Below the pieces are notes generated by a model. The model had not been told where the DNA came from. It did no database searches and worked only from the letters and a program-made list of their open reading frames with translations. Below, piece by piece: positions 24,858-35,433 of a stretch of 64,000 nucleotides of DNA (position 1 is its first letter; every line of letters starts with the position of its first letter). The DNA lies in contig OX387186.1 of NCBI GenBank assembly GCA_947561395.2, positions 5,114,835 to 5,178,834 on the forward strand, read 5' to 3'. The translations under genes were made by a program, and so were the position numbers. The DNA is from Buxus sempervirens. Taxonomy: Eukaryota; Streptophyta; Magnoliopsida; Buxales; Buxaceae.

Positions 24858-26440
24858 TTAAGAATTAAAAAATAAATAAAAAATTTTAATAGGTGTTGCT
24901 TTTATTTTTTGAAAGTACTTTTTAATTTCAAATGCAAAAAGCAACTTTTGAAAGGCAAACTGAAACAGCCTAAACTACTACCTATTTACCTCTCATAGGA
25001 TGTTGCTTTGGCATGACTGTAACCACACTAGATTTTAGTCTTTTGAAGATCTTTTAGATGAAAAATAATGCTGGAGCCATTGAGCTATGGGCTATGGAAT
25101 TTTAAGGTGTTCTTGATTTCTTCAAAGACACGAGGGGAATGAGCGAGTGACAAAAGAATTAGAAACAAAGAAGGGCCTTTTGAGAATAAAATGTAATGTG
25201 TGCAGTTAGTTATGATACACATACACTTGGCAGTAACAAATCTTGGTATATATTGGAGTAAAATGAGAAAAATTAAAGGACGTTTTGAGTATAAAATATC
25301 AAACAGAAAACAAGGCATTGGCTTTATATAATAATATAGATTCGATAAAACTTGAAGGATAATACATTAGAGTCTTAGAAGAGCCCTTATATAAGGATGA
25401 CGCGCATAAATTGCAAAATGATATTGAGGTGTTCTTGCCATTTTGAACCGGTTTTGAATTTATATATGGTTTTCATGATCTATTTAAGTTGACATAATCC
25501 CATAAGCCCATTGTTTTATTAAGGGGACTAAGTCAATTATGATCACCAAAGAAAAGTCGCCGTTTGTTCTAGCAATTAAAGTTACAGGATGTCATCCTCG
25601 AGAGACATGAATTCAAATCCTTGTTCATCCCACTTAATTTAGACAAAAAATAAAAATAAAAAACCCATCAAGGCCAACAAAGTCACCTCTTGGTGTGAGA
25701 ACTAATAGACAAAAAACAAGATTTTGACAGGTGGAGAAGTATAAAGGTACATCAAAATTAGTTAGTAATTTCAGTAGGATTTGACATCATTATAATGGAT
25801 TTAGTATTCTACCAGTCTCTTTTACATCAAAATAAAATCCATTAATAGAATGAACCATCTGATCAACCTTCTATGTCAAATTTCCAACTCATGAAAAGGT
25901 GGTTTGTCCTTCTAAATGAGCTTGCAAGCTAGTAGTGGTTAACACTGTAATATGCGAGACAGCCAGATGACTCAAATTGCTTAGCTTGCATTACCACATC
26001 CACATTACTGACCATGAAAAAATCATCATATAATCTCACTTGTTCCTTCTGCCTTAGGGAGTTACCCCAATTTAATTTGAATGATTCCCATTCCCCAACC
26101 TTGATCTTCCTCCACCTCTGACCATTTTCTCACTAAATTCAGAAAATCCCAATATTTGCACCATTAAGATAATTGATACCCTCCATTGGTATTCCACAGT
26201 TACATAATCACAGTTTCCAGTTCATAACCATATTTACAGTTAAGACTCCCAAACAGTGCCGGCCTCTTACCAGTAGCCGGCCGTTTTATCCAATGAAGTA
26301 CCATTTCTACTCTTTTAACATTCCAAACCTCCATGAAACTTTCAACCTTGTGGGTTGTAAATGTGAGATAATATCGTCACAAGCCGGCACATCTAAAGTA
26401 CAAGAATATCAACTCTCTGTCTTGCATGTCTCCTCTACAT
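24858..26440. other. Intergenic region upstream of the peptide gene
   Basis: No gene or bounded repeat is visible. A plus-strand frame ending at 26661 overlaps the peptide gene in another frame and has no support. Confidence 0.5.
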
Positions 26441-26443
26441 CGC

Positions 26444-26450
26444 TATATAA
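26444..26450 (+). promoter_or_regulatory. TATA box of the small peptide gene
   Basis: TATATAA in the context CGCTATATAATCC, 84 bp upstream of the ATG at 26534. This spacing would put transcription start near 26475-26480 with a leader of about 55 nt. Confidence 0.55.
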
Positions 26451-26533
26451 TCCTTGCGCTTGTCAAAAGAATTTGTGTCAAGAGCTCAACATATCAGTGG
26501 CCGTCATAGATTTCAGTACTGTTGAGACTTCAA

Positions 26534-26764
26534 ATGAGAAACTTTCAATCAGGCAAGAAACTTTTGAGCTTCTTCACGGTTCTGGTCATGGTTTTATCTC
26601 TGCTGGGAAGAACGTGTGCTCGTCGGCCACCATCTCCTGGGCCAGATATATCCGGAACTGATGAGGAGCTTCAGAATCAGCTCAAGACCAACTTCAGAGC
26701 TTTTGGAGCGATGCTCCCAAAAGGTCCTATACGGCCATCCCAACCCAGTCCTGATACAAATTGA
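26534..26764 (+). CDS. Small secreted peptide precursor, IDA-LIKE (IDL) type, divergent
   Basis: An intronless 76-codon frame. Residues about 10-24 form a hydrophobic signal peptide core (LLSFFTVLVMVLSLL) after a basic N-terminus, with likely cleavage near CA. A Pro-rich then acidic spacer follows, and the protein ends FGAMLPKGPIRPSQPSPDTN at the stop codon. Architecture and C-terminus match INFLORESCENCE DEFICIENT IN ABSCISSION-LIKE precursors, whose mature ligand (PIPPSAPSKRHN in IDA) sits at the very C-terminus after a basic LPKG-type segment and is perceived by HAESA-type receptor kinases. Here P1, I2, P4, S5, P7, S8 and N12 are kept, but P3 is Arg, A6 is Gln and the terminal HN is TN. 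It is preceded by a TATA box and has no neighbours with related function. The secreted-peptide call is firm; IDL membership is inference. Confidence 0.62.
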   Translation: MRNFQSGKKLLSFFTVLVMVLSLLGRTCARRPPSPGPDISGTDEELQNQLKTNFRAFGAMLPKGPIRPSQPSPDTN

Positions 26765-27957
26765 GTAGATCTCAATCTCACTCGCTGCAACAAAAACTTA
26801 TATAATTTCTGCAGTTGATCAAGGAATCCTTTGTATCTCTCCGCTCATAGATATATTACGTGTATTCATTCATTGCTTTGTTCTCGTTAATTAGAGTTTA
26901 TTGGAGTCGTTTGCTTAATTAGTTTCTTTTTTGCCGGTGATTAATTAGGAATATTCAGTTAAAGTAATAGTTAATATGATGAATGTCTGCAGTACTAACA
27001 ACTTCTAAGGAAGTGATTTGGTTCATAATACATAGCTAAGAACCTCTGATGTGGCATAGATTTCACAAGGATTAAGATTTGGCATATACCATTTTTCATT
27101 ACTACCTAAGCATTATTCTACTTCACATACTAAGTTTCAAGTTAAATAAATTTTTTGTTTGCCAAAACAATTTGGCACATAAAATTTTTTTGCAAGAACA
27201 ACCTTGTCATGCATTGATACCATATATTTCTATTAATTAGGTAACTTGGTATTTTTCATTTCTTTCCAAAAAAAAAATATACTGTAAAAATTTTAAGCCC
27301 TTAGATATCCCAAAAAAATTACTCAAATATCCCCTTTTCCATTAAATGTCCCAAATAATTACTCATAGCTTCTTTTTAATTGTATACGTGCAGTGCTGCA
27401 TGTGCCACCCATTTCAATTATAAGAACCTAACAAATTTTTTAAAAGTTATGGAATATTGCATCTAAAAGAATTCAATGCACTTTTATCAATAGGATCTAT
27501 ATGGCCATAAAGATTATCCATCTAACCGGTAAAATTATCTATCTAGCCTATCAAGTTAGTCCACTGACACATGGATGGTCTGCGTACATTGATCCACATT
27601 TTATATAATTCCATGCAACATCTGCTAAATAAACTTGATGGGAGAAATTGATAGCCCTTTTTGTATTATTAAAAAAAAAAAAGGAGTGGTTATAGGATTT
27701 GGATATTTTGGAAGTGAGGACCCCTCTTTTAGCTAACATGAAGTCAATTATAACTTACCACATTGACTGAAATTCCTCATTACCAAAAGGTTGATAAGTA
27801 AGATTTCAAGTTTATAAGTTATTATACTAATCAACTTGTCAAATAGGCAATAATGTAGAATTTAAACTACGTGATGAGTTTGGTTACAAAATAATTAAAA
27901 GAGAAAAAAAAATGCTCGTCTGAGAGGATTGAGATCATTGATTCTATAAACAATTAA
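26765..27957. other. Intergenic; possible Helitron-like 3' remnant
   Basis: No gene. At about 27389-27412 the sequence ACGTGCAGTGCTGCATGTGC resembles the hairpin region of the mini-Helitrons at 28.2-28.6 kb, but no CTRR end follows. It is probably a decayed relative. Confidence 0.35.
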
Positions 27958-28795
27958 TGCCTCATTCAGTGTTCATTTTGAAACCTCATTCCCCAGCTTG
28001 TAATAAGTTCCAAGGGTTAGAATGAGTTCATGTAACAAAATAATTTGGTTTGGTTGCAATTTGCGAACGAGTTATCCTTAAATGAGTTTTCAAAAATGCA
28101 AGGAAAATAAGAATTACCCCTAGCTATAACCATTTTTAGATTTTAAAAACTCATTTTGCAAAGGTGCAGAGGCCAATTTATCTGTATCTATATCTATACT
28201 ATATATAATGGGAATAGGCCCCTTGGAAAGCATGCCAAACAAAATGTGCAGCTTTCCAAAATAGCCCTTAGACACCTATTGAGAAGATTTATTAATTAAG
28301 GTTACAATGGTCAAAATTTACAATCAGTTTTAAAAACTGTCCTCACCCACGTTTTTCCTCTCTCCCTTCTTTCTTACAAACGTGCAGTATTACACGTGCA
28401 TCCTGCTAGTAATAGAGGCCCCTTGCGAATCATGCCAATCTTAATGTACCCCTTTTCCAAAAACCCTTACAAATCATTTTTAAGATTCTTTAATAAAGGG
28501 CATAAAAGTCATAACTGCCAAATTTTAAAACTTCAACAGTTGTATAACTGTTCCCTCCCTTAGTTTTCTACATACATGCAGTAATACTCGTACACTTTGC
28601 TAGTAATATTTAAAACATGTTAAGTACATTCTTGAAACTTAGTTATAAAAACTTATTTATATCTAAAGTTGTGAAAAGTTATTTTATTAAGAGTAATAGG
28701 TAGTTTATGAAACATTCAAACGCTTCTCCCAATTCAATCTTACAACCAGTTTATGAACCCATTCCCCATAACGAGAATCAAAGCCAAACGAGGCG
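27958..28795. mobile_element. Harbinger-like MITE (degraded) containing Helitron insertions
   Basis: The right end, read on the minus strand, is CGCCTCGTTTGGCTTTGATT. It is clearly related to the terminus of the 22304-24857 element and is followed by TAA. The left end TGCCTCATTC is preceded by TAA. Inner parts of both ends share GAATGAGTT/CATTCCCC blocks. There is no coding capacity. The right end lies only 129 bp upstream of the PPR start codon, so it forms part of that promoter. Confidence 0.6.
28193..28604 (+). mobile_element. Two tandem mini-Helitrons
   Basis: The first unit starts TCTATACTATATATAATGGG after an A and ends at 28410 with a short stem (ACGTG ... CACGT), a spacer and CTAGT. 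The second unit (28411-28604) repeats the same layout with divergence (AGGCCCCTTGCGAATCATGCC matches AGGCCCCTTGGAAAGCATGCC of the first) and again ends in CTAGT. The TC start, subterminal hairpin and CTAGT end are Helitron hallmarks. The units are about 200 bp and non-coding. Confidence 0.65.
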
Positions 28796-28924
28796 TAACG
28801 CGAACAGAGAGCGGCAAGACGGGGGCATTCTGAAAGCTCACTAGCAGAGTTAAATAATCTAAAACCCTCCACGGAGCTCCGTTCCTTATTCACTTCTTCC
28901 CATCTTTCTCCGTTTGAACTCACG

Positions 28925-31900
28925 ATGAAGCTAGTCTCCTCGAGTATATTTCAATCACGTCGCACCTGTGGATTCTCAAGGTTTTTTAGGGTTTTTTTCT
29001 ACTCGACTGAAATCGTAACTTCAGAACGCCCACGAGACACATTGCGCAGGAGGATTTCTCCAGTTGGAGATCCCAAAGTTTCGATTGTTCCAGTTCTCGA
29101 TAAATGGATTGAAGAAGGTAAATCCGTCAAGAGAGTAGAGCTTCGAACAATTATCAAGGTGCTGAGATCTTACAGACGATTCAAGCATGCTCTTGAGGTT
29201 CTACAGCATTCTTTGATTTTTTTCTTCCTTCTGTACATTATTTCTCTTATTCGTACTTCGACGCCTGTTAATCATTTTTTATATAAAGATCTTTTTTCCA
29301 AGCAAAAAAAAAACTTTTATTGTTTGGTTCTATCGTCAAAGCACGCAAATGGTTTCGTAAAAATGCCTAATTGATGGACATTGGACTTGAGCTTCTTACT
29401 CCAGATACAATAGCTTAGTAAGAAAAAAGGAGAGACTACCATTAAAGTGCATTAAGATTGCCTTTCAAATGCTCCTCAAATTTTGTCGCTTGTGTTTAAG
29501 AATAGCCGAATTTTAGTTTTTTTACAAGCTTAAAGAACACGGATGGAATTAGGCTAAAAGGATTTGGATACCCATAATCTGTCCGAGGATATTGTTTTGA
29601 ACATATTTTTGGCCAAATTTGGAGCAAGAAGATTCAAGTAGCTGACCCCAACTAGTTGGGATAAGTCATTTTGCCATTTTTGTTGTTGTTTTGTTATAGT
29701 GTGAAGAGGCTTTGCCTTTATCATTTTCTCAAATTATTGATCTAACACTAAGTATCAGTTTTTTTTTTAATTGAACTCAATCAGTTTATCTTTTAGTGTT
29801 TAACTTGGGCTTCAAATTGTGTTTGGTACATGCAATTTGTTTAACCAAATCTGAACTTACTTTTAAGAACCAATAATAGATTTAACAGTGGGAAGTGCCA
29901 CAGTTGATTTGAGGTGATTATCTTGTGAGAGATTGAAACAAAAGATTGGCCAGCTTCTTATGCTACTGCGATGTCTTCTACTTCTATGTCATAAGATTGG
30001 TTAAAAGTTTAAGTTTTCCTGGTTATTTATATTTGTTAATTTATTTTTGGTTTCTTTTTAAGTGTAAATTATGTTGAATTGAATCCAATCATCTGAGTAA
30101 AAAGCAAGTTGAATTTTAATAGCTCTTCAAATGCAGTCTATTTGGGTTAGGAATTATTGATATTGTTTATTTTCTAAGCTAAGAAGTACACTGCGATATG
30201 GGTGTACTCTAGTAACTAAGGTTCTATGGATGAGGCTATGATGAACTCCAGTTTTATTTATTTTTTTCCTATGCATACTTCCCTGTTGGTTTTATCAGGC
30301 TTTCATATCTTTGGTGAAGGATGATGCATTTTCAAAATAGTTTACACTCAGTAAGATTAAGATTAATTATGTTAGTTTATAACTTTAGATTAAGAGAAAT
30401 GAATATGGCTAATTGGAGCTCAAGTTCTCTTGGAAGCATTGCTCCGTAGCTTTTTCCCCCATCTAAATCCACATCAAAGCTGTTTTACTTGCAAGACATT
30501 TGGATGTGAGATATGTGTGCTCCCCAAATGTGATTTTGCACACATTTGCCACCATTGTTTTCAAAAGTGACCGAGGTGTTGATGGTATGTTTCCAAAAAT
30601 GCCCCGAGGTGCAACCATGCTTCACAACTTTATCATGAATTATGTGCTCCGTGTCTTGAGATATTGATATGGCTTATTCCTCAAATAAGAAGTGTGAATC
30701 ATATGCATCATGATATATTGCTGTAATCCTCATCAGTCAAGAGTATAGATTAATAATATTATATTTTTTTTTGCAGTACCCTAGTTTCTGTCAATGTATT
30801 AGAATTATTGTCAGAAAGTGCAGATAGTTAAACTTTAGTTGCTGGTTTATTAATTGTTACATGACATGATTACTTGTTATTATTCTAATTTGTTATGCAT
30901 ATGTGAACATTAACAAAAATCAACTAATTTTCTTATCCCACTGGTTGGGATTGTTGACATGTACCCTATTCTGTGATCTTATTCTCTCCTAGTTCATCCT
31001 TACTTGCTTTTAAAAGCAATCAGGTCTCGATGTTGTACTCTGTTTTGGAAATGCCCAACATTGGTTCATAATTCATGTCCTAAGGCAAGAAAAGTTTTAT
31101 GCTAGCTGCCAATGTGGCATAAACCTCCTTCACATGGGCCTGAGTGTGGCATTACACAAAAGATGTAGCAATGGCAAAGCAAAATTTATCAGGCTATCTT
31201 TGAGGAAGTTGTGATGTATTTTCAAAATAGTTTACACTCCAGTAAGATTAAGTGTGTTAATCTATAATGTAAGAGAAATGAATATGGCTAAGTGGAGACT
31301 TTAGCTTTGTTGTTTGATTAGAAACATAGCTCCATAATTTCTTTTTTCCATCTAAATCCACATCAGAGCTGTTTTACTTGCATGAAATTTACATACGAGA
31401 TATGTATACTCTCCAAATATGAGGTTGTGCACATTTTCCACCATTGCTTTTGAAGAATGACTGAGGTGTTGATTGTAGGTTTTTCAAGAAGACCCCAAGG
31501 TGCAACCATGCCACACAGCTTGCTCATGAAGTATGCTCTTTATTTCCTGAGTTATTGATAAGGCATATTCCTCACATAGGATGCATGAAGCGAATGCATC
31601 ATAAGATATTGCTGCAATACTCATCGGTCAAATAAGAAAATTAATAGTATTCAAAATTTTTTTTGGACTATCCTAGTTTCTGACAATGTGTTAGCACTAT
31701 TGTCAGTAAGCACAGATGATTATCCTTTTGTTGCTAGTTTACTAGTTATTACATGACATGATTACTAGTTATTCTTCTAATTTCTTATGCATATGTGAAC
31801 ATGAACAAACATCAAAAAATTGTCTTACCGTACTGATTGGGATTGACAGCACATATCCTATTCTGCGATCCCATTCTTTCCTAGCTAGTCCTTTCTTGCT

Positions 31901-34004
31901 TTATACAGCAATCAGATATTTATTTCTTATTCTGTGTTGGGAATGCCATAGCATAATGTTGAAATATTGGTTCATAATCCATGTCCCAAGGAAAGTAAAG
32001 TTTTATGTTGGCTGCCTATGGCATAAACCTCTTTTACATGGACCTGAGTGTGCCATAATGCAAAAGATGTATCAACGGTGAAGCAAAATTGGTCTAGCTA
32101 CTATTCATATATGAAATAAATTAGAGAAATTCAACCATTCATGAGAAGGTATAAGATGGCGTAAGTTGAATAATCTAAAAAAATTGTCTATTATTAGAGG
32201 AAGGCCAAGCACTTAGATGGCGTCAGTTACAAATTCATTTTGGGTGCATAATGTAACTAAAGATAGTCACTAGCATGTTGGAGTTGCAAAACAGGATTGT
32301 TTTCTGCAGTCCCAGATAATTGGAATAGACACTATCAGTGATTGTGTCGATGCATTTTTACAGAAACATCCCATATTTTATGTGCTAATTTCAACCTTTA
32401 TAGTTGTAAAATATTTTATTTAGTAGGTATTGTATTATTTCTTCTTTCTTTTTTTTTCCTTTTATAATTAATGGGAACATATCCATGAAAGGAGAAAGAA
32501 GTCCCTGTTGAGAAAAGGTACTTCCAGCAGAGATGTTTTCCTGGTTGTCTTTTTGGTTATACTAACACAGATTAAGCTTTCACTACTGATTAAAAAATGT
32601 AGCACAAGTTGTATATTCAATGTTGTCATCTGCTCAGTCATCATTTGACTGAATCAACTTATAAAGTTCAGAAATGCTTACCATGAATCCTTCTAGTTAT
32701 CTGTATTTCAGATATCTCAGTGGATGAGTGACAAAAGGTACTTCCAGCTATCACCAGCTGATTTAGCAATCCGGCTTGATTTGATCTCTAAAGTCCATGG
32801 CCTAGGACAAGCCGAGAAATATTTCAATAACATTCCAAACCAACTAAGAGGTCATGAGGTTCATGGCGCACTTCTTAACTGCTATGCCTACGAGAGATCC
32901 GTGGAGAAAGCAGAAGCCCACCTGCAGAAGATGGAGGAGCTGGGGCTCGCAGTTGGGTCACTGTCTTACAATGTTCTTCTTAATCTCTACTTCCGGACAG
33001 GAAAGCATGAGAAACTACAGAGTCTGATGCATGAAATGGAAGAAAAGGGGATTTGTATGGACAAGTTCACGTATAGCATTTGTATTAGTGCATTTGCACA
33101 TGCTTCTGACATTGATGGCATGGAGAATGTCTTGAAGAGGATGGAAATGGATAGCAAGGTTGTTAGAGACTGGAATGCTTATGCTGCTGCAGCAAATGGG
33201 TACCTGAAAGCTGGATTTTCAGACAAGGCTTTGGCAATGCTGAAGAGATCAGAGGAATTGGTCACAGGTAAAAATATGAGGGTTGCATATGAGTCCCTTC
33301 TGACATTTTATGCAAGCCTAGGGAAGATAGATGAATTGTACCGACTTTGGGAACATTACAAATCAACAGAGAAGGTTTTCAACAAAACCTATATGTGCAT
33401 GATAAGCTCACTAATGAGGCTGGATGACATTGATGGTGCTGAGAAGATCTTGGAAGAGTGGGAATCCGGGAACTCATCCTATGATTTCCGAGTTCCTAAC
33501 TTGCTTATTGCTGCTTATTGCAAGAAAGGTCTTTTGGAAAGGGCTGAAGCATTCATAAACAGGAGCATTGAGAGAGGAAAGAAACCTTACTCTAGAGCAT
33601 GGATTATCATGGCATACGGATATCGTGAAGTTAAACAGATGCAAAAGGCTGTAGACGCAGTCAGGAAAGCAATTTCAGCAAGTAGACCTGGATGGAAGCT
33701 GAGCCAAACCATTTTAAATGAATGTGAGGAATACTTAAAGGGGAAAGGAGATCTGGAAGGAGCAGAGGAATTGTTAAGATTAGTCAGGGACTCAGAACCC
33801 ATCTTAATCGGTAAATGTGACATATTATCTACTTGTTTTAAAGATGAATCAGGATTTGACACACACAATCAGATGGAATGGTCGGATTTGGGCGCAGATG
33901 GAGAAGCACTTGAAAATCTGGATTTGAGGCCTGAAAATACCATAGTGACGGAGCAAGACCATATAGAACCCAAAAAATCTGGTGAGGGTGATGTTAAGTT
34001 ATAG
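28925..34004 (+). CDS. P-class pentatricopeptide repeat protein, mitochondrial type
   Basis: Two exons, 28925-29197 and 32712-34004, join in phase 0 (HALE|ISQWMSDKRYF) to give 521 residues. The donor is GAG|GTTCTA and the acceptor is TTTCAG. The N-terminus is basic, Ser/Arg-rich and poor in acid residues, as in a mitochondrial presequence. The rest is a chain of degenerate 35-residue helical hairpins (for example SYNVLLNLYFRTGKHEKLQS and TYSICISAFAHASDIDGMEN). There are no E or DYW motifs after the repeats, so it is P-class. The text resembles the Arabidopsis At2g20710/At4g21705 group, which shares the RYKHALEISQWM intron position. Such proteins bind single-stranded organellar RNA; the target is unknown. 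The frame is intact and looks functional. The 3.5-kb intron is unusually large and internally duplicated. Confidence 0.92.
29550..29695 (+). mobile_element. RTE-type LINE (or dependent SINE) 3' tail
   Basis: The sequence GCTGACCCCAACTAGTTGGG followed by ATAAG and a short TGTTGTTGTT tail at 29641-29692 is the characteristic 3' terminus of plant RTE-clade retroposons. Upstream bases to about 29550 fit its 3' UTR. The copy is 5'-truncated, non-coding, and lies in the PPR intron. Confidence 0.6.
30305..32100. repeat. ~0.9-kb tandem duplication in the PPR intron
   Basis: Copy 1 (about 30305-31195) and copy 2 (about 31196-32100) are direct repeats offset by about 890 bp. Shared blocks in the same order include TTTTCAAAATAGTTTACACT (about 30330 and 31220), AAGAGAAATGAATATGGCTA, CACATCAAAGCTGTTTTACT or its one-base variant, TTATGCATATGTGAACAT and AAAAGATGTA. 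Copies are clearly diverged by substitutions and small indels, so the event is not recent. No coding capacity is shared. Confidence 0.9.
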
Positions 34005-34461
34005 TACTATTAGCAAGTAATCCTGTTGATGTTTACTATTTCTTTTTCTTGAAACAAATGAAATTGTTCTCATGGATACCAATCTAATAATTATGCACAA
34101 ATTTGTCAAGGCCGTGGCTTTGTTAAATGAAATTGTGCTTTGTACTACTTGTCTACGTTCTCCTTTTTCTTTTCTTTTACATTCTATATGCAATTGCTGC
34201 CAAAAGGAATCAACCATAAATTGAAAAGCTTAAAAAAAATCTCCCATGATGAAAATGATGGTGTTTTTCTTGGTACAATTAAACTGATGCAAAATTGAGG
34301 TTTTATCACCTCAGATTTGTCGTCTGTTCTGCTTTGGGGTTGATGGAGAGGAAGCCCCAGTGGCCTGTGTCATGCTTATCGTTAGTGGGTGCCTGGGTGG
34401 GTTAAGTCTCAACGTTTGTTGCGTCGGTCAATTAAAATCTTTTTTCCTACGGGTATCACAA

Positions 34462-34478
34462 GCTGGAATAGCTCAGTT

Positions 34479-34511
<33 letters not shown>

Positions 34512-34535
34512 GAGGTTCAAGCCCTCCTTCTAGCG
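34462..34535 (+). tRNA. tRNA-Asn (anticodon GTT)
   Basis: A 74-nt cloverleaf. The acceptor stem GCTGGAA pairs with TTCTAGC (one G-T pair), followed by discriminator G. The D-loop is AGCTCAGTTGGTTAGAGC, the anticodon stem is TGTGG/CCACA with loop CTGTTAA (GTT at 34496-34498), and the T-arm is GGAGGTTCAAGCCCTCC. No intron, and no encoded CCA. A T-run pol III terminator follows at about 34548-34555. It matches the nuclear eukaryotic type. Confidence 0.96.
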
Positions 34536-34547
34536 TAATTTAAAAGT

Positions 34548-34555
34548 TCTTTTTT
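34548..34555 (+). terminator. RNA polymerase III T-run terminator of tRNA-Asn
   Basis: A run of T residues begins 12 nt after the mature tRNA 3' end, the normal position and form for pol III termination. Confidence 0.75.
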
Positions 34556-35433
34556 TATCAAATACTCTTTTAATCAAACTTTTCACGAAGCTTCCACGGT
34601 CATTGGTTCATTTAATTTTTTTGTTTAATTAAGGTGGCATGTAAAAGTTAGGATATTTATCACTTTAGGGTTTTAAGCGTGTAATAGTCTCCCCCGCTAA
34701 AAAGGTAGCAAGAAATAATTTAATTATTTTATTTTAATTATTTAAAATTAAATATCAAGATTAACTTTTAGTGGATTCATTTAGTATTACAATTGCTCAA
34801 ATTAAATGAAAAAAACTAGACCTAGTTCACATCTGACCTAAGGATTTTGGTAATTAAGGTACAAATAAAACTTTTTACTTTTAAATGTACAATTAATATG
34901 TTATTAGAGGGCTACACGCGCTACGCGCATAGAAAACATGGGTCTACTTAAATAAACAACTCGGGGTAGTTAGTTTAAAATAGTGAGGGATTGTTTTGTT
35001 TGAGGATGACACTGTTTGGAAAAGGAAAGGAAGGCCAGAATCTGGAGAGAATATTCCCCCTCCTCTCTTTATTAATAGTATGGATAATCCTAATGGCTAA
35101 ATCATTAAAAAAGGGTATACTATTAGGCAGAGAAAACTTCAATGTGGTAAAATGTAAATATCCCAAGATTTTATTCTGTCAAAAGAGATAAAAAGGATAA
35201 TTGAAGCTAAAGTATTAGATAATTAATTAAGATCAGATAAAGTTACATCTTCGAATTTCAAGCACTGCAGAATAAAATGAAAACACATTAACGGCAGAAT
35301 TAACTCACTCGCCATGAAAATTTAGTAGGACACATCCAAACAAAAAAAAAAAAAGAGATTAATAAACAATAAATTAATAGGTCCTTGAACAATCGAAAAA
35401 TGCTTGTTCTTGGCCCTGTTTAAACGTCGCTAG
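34556..35433. other. Intergenic between tRNA-Asn and the expansin 3' end
   Basis: AT-rich, no gene recognised. The expansin 3' UTR should occupy the last few hundred bases on the minus strand. Confidence 0.5.

Noticed and set aside
25085..25318. Minus-strand 77-codon hydrophobic frame
   Set aside because: Composition is typical of AT-rich intergenic DNA; no start context, signal peptide logic or homology recognised.
28705..28923. Minus-strand 72-codon frame just upstream of the PPR gene
   Set aside because: It overlaps the MITE end and the PPR leader on the opposite strand; no motif.
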